DNA of 64,000 nucleotides from JBBDYG01 sp040901765 (GTDB lineage Bacteria > Planctomycetota > Planctomycetia > Pirellulales > Lacipirellulaceae): the NCBI GenBank assembly GCA_040901765.1, contig JBBDYG010000019.1:62001-126000 (forward strand), read 5' to 3'. Both the position numbers and the translations under genes were made by a program. This document shows positions 1 to 6,688 of the stretch, piece after piece (position 1 is the first letter of the stretch; every line of letters begins with the position of its first letter). Under the pieces are notes generated by a model, which worked only from the letters and a program-made list of their open reading frames with translations, was not told the origin of the DNA and did no database searches.

Positions 1-1253
1 TCGAGCCGACCGTCCTCGAGAAACTCCATGAGCTTCCAATCGCCGCTCTGGATCAGGCTGACCGGCGTGGAGCGCCAAGTTTGCTTTCCCGCACCGAGAT
101 AGCCGGGGACATGCTGGAAGATGGCGTCGCGCTGAAGTTCTGTGGCCGGCTCTTGAAACAGGGGCACGAGGCTTTCGCCGTCGAGCGCCTGCTCGGGACG
201 CGGCGCGGCGGACAGTTCGAGCAACGTCGGAAACAAATCGACGTGAATCGTCGGCACGTCGCACGTCGAACCGGGTTTTGTCGCACCGGGCCAGCGGACA
301 ACAAAAGGTACGCGAGTGCCACCTTCGTACAGGCTTCCCTTTCCGCTGCGCAGCGGAGCGTTGTCGGTGATGTCGCCCCGCTTCTTGATCCCTTCTCGAA
401 CGTATCCTCCCACGCCGCCGTTGTCGCTGGTGAAGATCAGCACGGTGTTGTCGGCAAGATTGAATTCGTCGAGGGTCTGCATCACCCGACCGACGCTTTC
501 ATCAACGCTGGCAATCATCGCGGCGTAGGTCGGATTGTTGTGTCCGCCGACCCCCGGCTTGTTCTCGAACCGCTCCACCAGTTCCGGTTTGGCCTGGCGA
601 GGCGAGTGGACGCCAAAGTGCGGGAGATAAAGAAAGAACGGCTGGTCGTGGTGACGCTGAATGAAATCGACGGCGCGGTCGGTGAGGAAATCGGCGAGAT
701 ATTGTCCTTCGGGATAATCCGTCGTCGGACTGGTCTCGAAATCGAAGTGACTGCCCATCGAGACGATCGCCTCATCGAACCCTCGCCGGGCGGGATGGTA
801 ATCGCCGTGTTGTCCGATGTGCCATTTGCCGAACATGCCGGTCGCGTAGCCGGCCTGCTTGAGTTGATCTGCAATCGTGGCGCGGTCGAGCGGAAGCGCA
901 GTGACATTGTCCACCGGCCGCAGCGGGCGCTGGCTCCAATCGAATCGATCAATGCCGCCGACGGTATACACGCCGGTCCGCGCCGCATACTGGCCGCTCA
1001 TGAGCGCCGCGCGGGTTGGCGTGCAGTTCTGGCAATGATGGTGGCTCCGGAGCCTCATTCCTTGCGCCGCGAGCCGGTCGATATTTGGCGTCTCGTAGTA
1101 TTTGCTGCCGAAACAGGCGACATCCGTGTAACCAAGGTCGTCGGCCATGATAAAAATAATGTTTGGCCCTTGCCGCTTCGCAGCTTCGGCGGCGCATATC
1201 GCGGCCGGGGGAACCAATAGCAGGGAGGCGAGAACCAAAAGTATGCGTTTCAT
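1..1253 (-). CDS. Secreted sulfatase (3' end beyond window)
   Basis: Hydrolyses sulfate esters, probably of polysaccharides, outside the cytoplasm. Reading left from the ATG at 1253 gives about 417 residues with no stop, so the C-terminus lies outside the window. Residues 1-22 form a signal peptide (MKRILLVLASLLLVPPAAIC). NIIFIMADDLGY at about 31-42 carries the metal-binding Asp pair. The sulfatase signature CTPTR at 77-81 has the Cys that is converted to formylglycine. FGKWHIG and later FTSDNGG are typical family motifs. The family (PF00884) is strongly expanded in planctomycetes. It is divergent from the DJ-1 gene with a 209-bp gap. No clear ribosome binding site precedes the ATG. The exact substrate cannot be told. 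A long plus-strand open frame over the same DNA is a shadow. Confidence 0.93.
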   Translation of the reverse strand, partial: MKRILLVLASLLLVPPAAICAAEAAKRQGPNIIFIMADDLGYTDVACFGSKYYETPNIDRLAAQGMRLRSHHHCQNCTPTRAALMSGQYAARTGVYTVGGIDRFDWSQRPLRPVDNVTALPLDRATIADQLKQAGYATGMFGKWHIGQHGDYHPARRGFDEAIVSMGSHFDFETSPTTDYPEGQYLADFLTDRAVDFIQRHHDQPFFLYLPHFGVHSPRQAKPELVERFENKPGVGGHNNPTYAAMIASVDESVGRVMQTLDEFNLADNTVLIFTSDNGGVGGYVREGIKKRGDITDNAPLRSGKGSLYEGGTRVPFVVRWPGATKPGSTCDVPTIHVDLFPTLLELSAAPRPEQALDGESLVPLFQEPATELQRDAIFQHVPGYLGAGKQTWRSTPVSLIQSGDWKLMEFLEDGRL

Positions 1254-1462
1254 CGTTGTCATTCCGTGTCGGCTGATTGCAAACCGATCGTGTCGGCGAT
1301 CGTATTGTCGGCTGGCGATACCCCGACCGCAATGGCTAGAATTCCCGGAATCTTGAATGCCGGTACGGCTCGGTTCCGCTAAGATGAACCTGTCGGTAGT
1401 TTCAACGTTCCGCCTGACCACGACTGCTGCCGCGGATACCAATTTTTGACGGAGATTGACAT

Positions 1463-2068
1463 TTGAACGAACACGGCCAAAAGGTTTTGATCATTATCGG
1501 CGATGCGTCCGAGACGATGGACACGCTCTACCCGTACTATCGTCTGCAAGAAGCACGCTTTCAACCGATGCTCGCCGGGCCTAAGCGGCAGGCCTATCAG
1601 TTGGTGCTCCATGAAATGAAACCCGGTTGGACCATCACCAAAGAATGGGAGGGTTACACGGTTGAAACCGACGTAGCATTCAGTGAGATCGATCCCGAGG
1701 AATACCTGGGCATTTTCTTTAGCGGCGGAAGGGCGCCAGAATACATTCGCTACGACAAAGACTTGGTCCGCATCACGCGGCATTTTTTCGAGGCGAACAA
1801 GCCGATTGCATCCGTCTGTCATGGAGTCGAAATCCCCGCCTACGCGGGCTGCGTCGAGGGCCGGCGAATGGCGACCGTGCCCAAGTGCCAATTCGACCTC
1901 GAAGTATGCGGCGGCATTTTTGTCAACGAACCTTGCGTGGTCGATGGCAACCTGGTCAGCGGCCGGACGTACCGCGATCATGGGCACTTTATGGGCAGAT
2001 GGATCGAGCTTTTGTTGGAGGCTCGGGCCACGGCTGCGGCCAGGCCGGTCGAATCTTCCGCCGAATAG
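1463..2068 (+). CDS. DJ-1/PfpI family protein
   Basis: A 201-residue single-domain protein of the DJ-1/PfpI superfamily (PF01965), cytoplasmic because no signal peptide is present. The nucleophile elbow is ASVCHG, with Cys119 and His120, as in PfpI-type glutamine amidotransferase-like enzymes; FFSGGRAPEY at about 85-94 is the usual preceding strand-loop. Members include proteases, deglycases and stress chaperones, and the sequence does not choose among them. The start is TTG at 1463, supported by GGAG at 1451-1454, eight bases upstream; no ATG lies near. The gene stands alone, divergent from the sulfatase and 84 bp ahead of the sigma factor start. Confidence 0.88.
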   Translation: MNEHGQKVLIIIGDASETMDTLYPYYRLQEARFQPMLAGPKRQAYQLVLHEMKPGWTITKEWEGYTVETDVAFSEIDPEEYLGIFFSGGRAPEYIRYDKDLVRITRHFFEANKPIASVCHGVEIPAYAGCVEGRRMATVPKCQFDLEVCGGIFVNEPCVVDGNLVSGRTYRDHGHFMGRWIELLLEARATAAARPVESSAE

Positions 2069-2152
2069 GCGTCTTTCGCGTCGCACTCCATTTCTCACAG
2101 AAATTCCGACAGTTCATCTGCCGGCCCGGCAGGATTAACTTTGGAGGGTGCC

Positions 2153-2770
2153 ATGATGACCCATCTCGCAGAAGATACGGAGCATTTGCTAGCCCGCGTT
2201 GCCGACGGCGATCCGGCGGCGGGCCAAGTTCTGTTACAGCGCCACCGCGGACGGCTGGCGGCAATGGTCCGCCTGCGGATGGACGGTCGGCTGGTGGCTC
2301 GCTTCGACCCATCCGACGTCGTCCAGGACACGCTGGCCGAGGCGTCGAGAAAGTTGTCGAAATTTGCACAAACCCAACCAATTCCGTTTTATCCCTGGCT
2401 GCGAAGCATGGCTTGGGAGCGGCTGATCCAGCTTCACCGTCAGCATTTTCAAGCCCAGCGGCGATCGGTCCGACGGGAGGAAGCCTCCTTCCCGCTGCCT
2501 GAAGAATCAGAGGCGCTGCTGGCCGAGCGAGTTGCTGAATCCACGATGGGAGCGAGCGGCTATGCCGTGCGGAAGGAGGTCCGCGCCCGGGTCCACAGCG
2601 CGCTTGACGAGCTTCCTGCGGCGGCTCGAGAGGTCGTTATACTACGGCATCTCGAGGAACTGTCGTTCAAGGAGATCACCACCGTGCTGGGCATTAGCGA
2701 GGCCGCAGTGTATTCGCGCTACCGCCGCGCCGTCGAACAGCTTGCGAAGTTATTGAAATCCGAACAGTAG
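2153..2770 (+). CDS. ECF sigma factor A, planctomycete subfamily
   Basis: RNA polymerase sigma factor of about 205 residues, resembling the planctomycete-specific ECF subfamily. Region 2 is the stretch FDPSDVVQDTLAEASRKL followed by the tryptophan-containing WLRSMAWERL; region 4 is the helix-turn-helix LSFKEITTVLGISEAAVYSR. GGAGGG at 2143-2148 fits ATG at 2153 or 2156 (5-8 bases), so upstream in-frame TTG at 2141 is unlikely. The stop is followed after two bases by the kinase start, so the two are almost certainly co-transcribed. In planctomycetes such pairs are common and the kinase is thought to control the sigma factor; no anti-sigma gene is visible. Confidence 0.9.
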   Translation: MMTHLAEDTEHLLARVADGDPAAGQVLLQRHRGRLAAMVRLRMDGRLVARFDPSDVVQDTLAEASRKLSKFAQTQPIPFYPWLRSMAWERLIQLHRQHFQAQRRSVRREEASFPLPEESEALLAERVAESTMGASGYAVRKEVRARVHSALDELPAAAREVVILRHLEELSFKEITTVLGISEAAVYSRYRRAVEQLAKLLKSEQ

Positions 2771-2772
2771 TT

Positions 2773-5700
2773 TTGGTTACTCAGATGGCCTTACTTTCTC
2801 AAAAGATGTTGGATGTTGCGACGGACGCCGATGCGGCGTTCGATCGGCTCGTTTGCGTCGCCGTTGCGCAGCTTGAAGCCGGCAAACGAGTCGACTTGAG
2901 TGCCATTGCGGCGAATTCTCCTGAACAAGCAGAGCGATTGGCGCAGTTGCTGCCTGCTCTCGAGGCGATGGCCACCCTGGGCGCTAATGAGCCGGACTTG
3001 CTGACGAGAGCGGGTGCCGGACCGACCAACGGAGCAGGCAAGGTGAGCACGAGTGGAACACAACGAGGTTTGCTCGGCGACTTTCGGATCGTCCGCGAAC
3101 TTGGCCGCGGCGGGATGGGCGTCGTCTACGAGGCGGAGCAAGTTTCCTTGGGCCGTCGCGTGGCCCTCAAGGTGCTGCCGTTTGCCGCGATGCTCGGCGA
3201 GCAGCAGCTCAAGCGGTTCAAGAACGAAGCCCGCGCCGCCGCCACCCTCAAGCATCCGAACATCGTAAGCGTGTACTCCGTCGGCTGCGACCGCGGCGTG
3301 CATTATTACGCGATGGAATTGGTCGAAGGCGAGAGCCTCGATCGAGCGATTTGCCAATTGCGGAATGCGGATTGCGGATTGCGGAATGAAGAAAAGAAGG
3401 ATCTGGCTTCAGTCTTCCAATCCCAAATCCCAAATCCCAAATCCCAAATCTCTTCTCCCCAATCCGCAATCCGAAATCCGCAATCCGAAATCCCTACCGC
3501 TCCCATTGCCGCACTTTCCACGCACGGCCCGACCGACTCGCCCGGATACTTCCGCAACATCGCGCGATTAGGGATCGAAGCGGCCGACGCGCTGCAGCAC
3601 GCGCACGAGCTAGGGATCATCCATCGCGATATTAAGCCGGCCAATTTGATCGTTGATACCGCCGGCAAGCTGTGGATCACCGACTTTGGCCTCGCGCGGA
3701 TTGAAGCCGACGCCGGCCTCACCATGTCGGGCGACATGCTCGGCACGCTACGCTACATGAGCCCCGAGCAGGCGCTCGGGCAGGGCGTGGCCGACCAACG
3801 CGCCGACATCTATTCGCTGGGAGTAACGCTCTACGAACTGGCGACCCTCCAGCCCGCGTACGGCGCGCTCGATCGCAAGCAGCTCCTGCACGAGATCGCC
3901 ACCGCCGATCCGCGCCCGCCACGCCAAGTCAACCGTCGCATTCCGGTCGATCTCGACACGATCATCCGTAAGGCGATCGAGCGCGACGTGGCTGATCGCT
4001 ATGGCAGCGCGAAGGAATTGGCCGACGATTTACGGCGGTTTCTTGCGAGCGAACCAATTCGCGCCAAGGCCGCGTCCGTGACTACCCGTGCGCTGAAGTG
4101 GTCGCGGCGGCACCACACGCTTGTCGCAGCGGTCGGGCTGTTGGGCGTCGTTTTGGCCGGAGTTCTCGCAATTGCGGCCGTCTTCATCGAACGCTCCCGT
4201 GCCACTGCCGAGACCGCGCTCGAGGAGTCGTCACGACACAGGGAGCGAATGGCCGATTTGCTCTATGCCGCCGACATCAGCCTCGCGTCTCAAGCCTGGA
4301 AGGACAACGACCTACTGCGGGCGACGGAACTACTGCGGGAGCAAATACCGCCGAAGGGCGGCGTTGATCGTCGCGACATCGAGTGGTATTTCCTTCAAAA
4401 ACTATGCACATCGAAATTCGTTTCCTTCGCGTCGGTGGACTCAGCCATCTACGATTTTGCGCTTTCACCGGACGGCACTCAACTGGCTGCCGTCGGCCAA
4501 GACGCCATGTTGCGAGTCTACGACGTTGCCTCGAAACGATTGCTTGCCGAAATTAACACTTTGCAGTCTGAAGTGAACGGCGTGACCTATTTCCCCGACG
4601 GGCAGACCATCGTCACCAGCGGCGACGACGGCACTCTCCGGTTATGGCATAAGCTCCGCTCGCAAGCGCACAAGGTTATCAACGCTCATGACGGAATCGC
4701 CTTCGATGTTGCCTACTCCGGGGCCGCGGATTGCCTCATTACCTCCGGCGAAGACTCCCAGATCAAACTGTGGAACCCCATTACCGGCGACCTCATTGGA
4801 ACACTTTCGGGCCACACCGCGCCGGTCACCGTGCTGGCGGTTTCCCACGACGGCAAACTCCTCGCCTCCGCCAGTCGGGACCGCACGGTGCGTCGATGGA
4901 ATCTCGAGACACACGCAGAAATACATGTCCAAACGAACATCCCGCGCGGCATCTCCCTAACTTTCGATCGCCCCGCCGAAGCACTGATTATCGGGACCGT
5001 TTCCAACTTTGCCAATCACATGATCACGATCTTGCTCGACACCAATCACCTATTGAGTAATGCGCTCCCCGCAAAAGAGACCACCAGTCTAACTGTCTCG
5101 CCCGACGGAAAGCTACTTGCTGCGGGCACGGACGGCGGGGTAATTTGGGTTTGGGAAGCCGATCAGTCGCCGACGGACGATAACTTGACGCGGAACGCGA
5201 GTTGGTCGGCACATACCGGCAAAATTCACCAACTCGCATTTACTCCCGAGGGAGAGCATCTACTTTCGGCCGGAGAAGATGGAAATATTCGACAATGGGA
5301 AAATCCTATCAAACGCATGGAAAGTGGCCAGCTTGAGATCCTGGGCCATGTAAAATCCATCGCGCCCGTGGCTCAACGACCACTCATGGCGGCGATCGGA
5401 GACGAGGGCATCGCAGTCGTCGAGATTCCGACAGGCAGAATTGTTCAGCGGCTGGCAAACGCGTCGAATTACACCAGCATCGCGGTATCGAATGACGGAA
5501 CTCTCGTCGCCGCCGGCGAAAAGAACCGCTTGATTTCCGTGTGGCAACTCAATTCCCCTGAACCTAGCGTAGCGACGGATTACCAACTCGCATTGAATAA
5601 TGCCGTATCCTTTTCGCCCGATGGTTCGACTCTCGCCGCGTATAGTCAATCGCACGACGACGGCCTCGTTTTGATTGACCTTCGTAGCGGCAAAATGCGG

Positions 5701-6210
5701 TCTGGATTTGTAGCGCATGGCTGCAACGAATTTGCCTGGTCGCCCGACGGAACCTTTCACGCCGCCGCTGAAAACCAGACCGATGCGATTCTGGTCCACA
5801 GTTCCGCGACCGGCGAGTTGATCCACCGAATTAAGCATCATCAGACAACAATCTGTGATCTTGCCGTCTCCCCCAATTCACGCTGGATTGCATCGGCGGA
5901 CGATAGCCATCAGATCGCGCTTTGGGATGCTCGCAGCGGCGAACGGATATGGTCCGGCCGAACGAACTCCGTGGGCGGCACTCGCGGCTATCCCCAGTCG
6001 CTGGGGTTCACGCCCCGCGGAAAAACGCTGCTGGCGCTTAGCAATACGGGAGCAATCGACGCGTTCCATGTCGCTACGGGAAGAGGACATTTTCAATTCG
6101 ATGAATCCCGGTCCGGAGCCGCATCGCTCCAACTTTGCGCCGGCGGAAAGTACATCTGCTACACAAGCAGCGGTAGGCTGCGAGTGATCGACACCGGCTT
6201 TCGGCCCTAG
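2773..6210 (+). CDS. Ser/Thr protein kinase A with WD40 repeats
   Basis: A 1145-residue membrane kinase. The N-terminal 100 residues are a leader typical of this family. The kinase domain (PF00069) has GRGGMGVVYEAE at 111-122, catalytic Lys133, HRD at 284-286 and DFG at 304-306, so it should be active. One transmembrane segment lies near 445-468 (VAAVGLLGVVLAGVLAIAAV). From about 530 to the end there are degenerate WD40 repeats (SPDGTQLAA, SGDDGTLRLW, SASRDRTVRRW), presumably an external sensor propeller. Residues 197-241 are a low-complexity insert coded by a hairpin repeat, placed between the hinge and the catalytic loop. The start is TTG 2773 or ATG 2785; neither has a strong ribosome site. 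Partner is the sigma factor immediately upstream. Confidence 0.92.
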   Translation: MVTQMALLSQKMLDVATDADAAFDRLVCVAVAQLEAGKRVDLSAIAANSPEQAERLAQLLPALEAMATLGANEPDLLTRAGAGPTNGAGKVSTSGTQRGLLGDFRIVRELGRGGMGVVYEAEQVSLGRRVALKVLPFAAMLGEQQLKRFKNEARAAATLKHPNIVSVYSVGCDRGVHYYAMELVEGESLDRAICQLRNADCGLRNEEKKDLASVFQSQIPNPKSQISSPQSAIRNPQSEIPTAPIAALSTHGPTDSPGYFRNIARLGIEAADALQHAHELGIIHRDIKPANLIVDTAGKLWITDFGLARIEADAGLTMSGDMLGTLRYMSPEQALGQGVADQRADIYSLGVTLYELATLQPAYGALDRKQLLHEIATADPRPPRQVNRRIPVDLDTIIRKAIERDVADRYGSAKELADDLRRFLASEPIRAKAASVTTRALKWSRRHHTLVAAVGLLGVVLAGVLAIAAVFIERSRATAETALEESSRHRERMADLLYAADISLASQAWKDNDLLRATELLREQIPPKGGVDRRDIEWYFLQKLCTSKFVSFASVDSAIYDFALSPDGTQLAAVGQDAMLRVYDVASKRLLAEINTLQSEVNGVTYFPDGQTIVTSGDDGTLRLWHKLRSQAHKVINAHDGIAFDVAYSGAADCLITSGEDSQIKLWNPITGDLIGTLSGHTAPVTVLAVSHDGKLLASASRDRTVRRWNLETHAEIHVQTNIPRGISLTFDRPAEALIIGTVSNFANHMITILLDTNHLLSNALPAKETTSLTVSPDGKLLAAGTDGGVIWVWEADQSPTDDNLTRNASWSAHTGKIHQLAFTPEGEHLLSAGEDGNIRQWENPIKRMESGQLEILGHVKSIAPVAQRPLMAAIGDEGIAVVEIPTGRIVQRLANASNYTSIAVSNDGTLVAAGEKNRLISVWQLNSPEPSVATDYQLALNNAVSFSPDGSTLAAYSQSHDDGLVLIDLRSGKMRSGFVAHGCNEFAWSPDGTFHAAAENQTDAILVHSSATGELIHRIKHHQTTICDLAVSPNSRWIASADDSHQIALWDARSGERIWSGRTNSVGGTRGYPQSLGFTPRGKTLLALSNTGAIDAFHVATGRGHFQFDESRSGAASLQLCAGGKYICYTSSGRLRVIDTGFRP
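3361..3494 (+). repeat. Hairpin tandem repeat inserted in frame in kinase A
   Basis: The left arm (3361-3388) repeats the unit GATTGCG and the right arm (3460-3494) repeats its complement CAATCCG, so the ends pair. Between them, 3418-3448 is a period-7 run of the unit CCCAAAT. The stretch translates as low-complexity residues 197-241 (QIPNPKSQ, NPQSEIP), which related kinases would not be expected to have at this site. The heptamer is the complement of the ATTTGGG run at 60115-60146. Confidence 0.8.
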
Positions 6211-6352
6211 TGAGAGACTATTCGGAACAACTCAGACCGCGCTCCTCGACGGATGAGAATCCCGCGGAACCCCGCGGAACGGTTTGCCATCGGGAGCATC
6301 AGCTCTGCCACCTGTCGGCACAAGACCCCTGTTTTTGTAGAGGATTGCCACA

Positions 6353-6433
6353 ATGCCACTTCCAGCGGGGGAGGCAAAGCTGGTGGCAAAGCTGGCCAGG
6401 GAGGGCCGCGGCAAGCCGTGGCGCGGGGGTTGA
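6353..6433 (+). CDS. Candidate small basic ORF, 26 residues
   Basis: ATG 6353 follows AGAGGA (6339-6344) at eight bases and the frame ends with TGA at 6431-6433. The product begins MPLPAGEAKLVAKLAREG and ends with GKPWRGG, so it is basic and could form a short amphipathic helix. There is no signal peptide. I do not recognise it. The main support is the well-placed ribosome site; a chance ORF is quite possible. Confidence 0.25.
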   Translation: MPLPAGEAKLVAKLAREGRGKPWRGG

Positions 6434-6557
6434 TCGGCCAGGGGGCGGGCTTCGATGGGTCATCTAGTTGCCAAGTTGCAAACTTTTCGTGCGTACCGTT
6501 GCGCATAAGCGCGAAAATGGCCCCCGCTTTCTTGCGGTTCTTCGCCACTTACTAGTT

Positions 6558-6620
6558 GCGGCTAAAGTTTCCTGAAAATCTGCGACGGATTCCTGCCGCC
6601 CTGTGCAGGACTGGTAATAG
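6558..6620 (+). repeat. 65-bp upstream element, copy A
   Basis: First of three similar elements. All share the identical core TCTGCGACGGATTC, preceded by TAAAGTTT and followed by GTGCAGGA. Copy A can form a short stem CCTGC/GCAGG after the core. It ends 69 bases before the ATG at 6689. Its orientation relative to the following gene is the same in all three copies, which fits a promoter, leader or operator rather than random placement. Confidence 0.75.
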
Positions 6621-6662
6621 AGCGGTCACGAGCGGGAATCCATCGTCGGAAACGTGACCGCT
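6621..6662 (+). promoter_or_regulatory. Leader stem-loop before the PEP-CTERM metzincin gene
   Basis: AGCGGTCACG (6621-6630) and CGTGACCGCT (6653-6662) are a perfect 10-bp inverted repeat with a 22-base spacer. It lies directly after element copy A and 12 bases before the GGGGGAAC ribosome site of the next gene, so it is either an operator or a leader hairpin. Confidence 0.5.
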
Positions 6663-6688
6663 CCCACCGAATTCTTGGGGGAACATCC

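Larger units (their letters stand above)
6211..6688. other. 478-bp intergenic region before PEP-CTERM gene
   Basis: No convincing long gene. It holds a candidate 26-residue ORF (6353-6433), one copy of the roughly 65-bp element (6558-6620) and a perfect 10-bp inverted repeat (6621-6662) just ahead of the ribosome binding site of the next gene. The rest shows nothing I can interpret. Confidence 0.6.

Noticed and set aside
81..1220. Plus-strand open frame of 379 codons
   Set aside because: It mirrors the sulfatase on the minus strand, has no recognisable protein features, and the sulfatase motifs are unambiguous.
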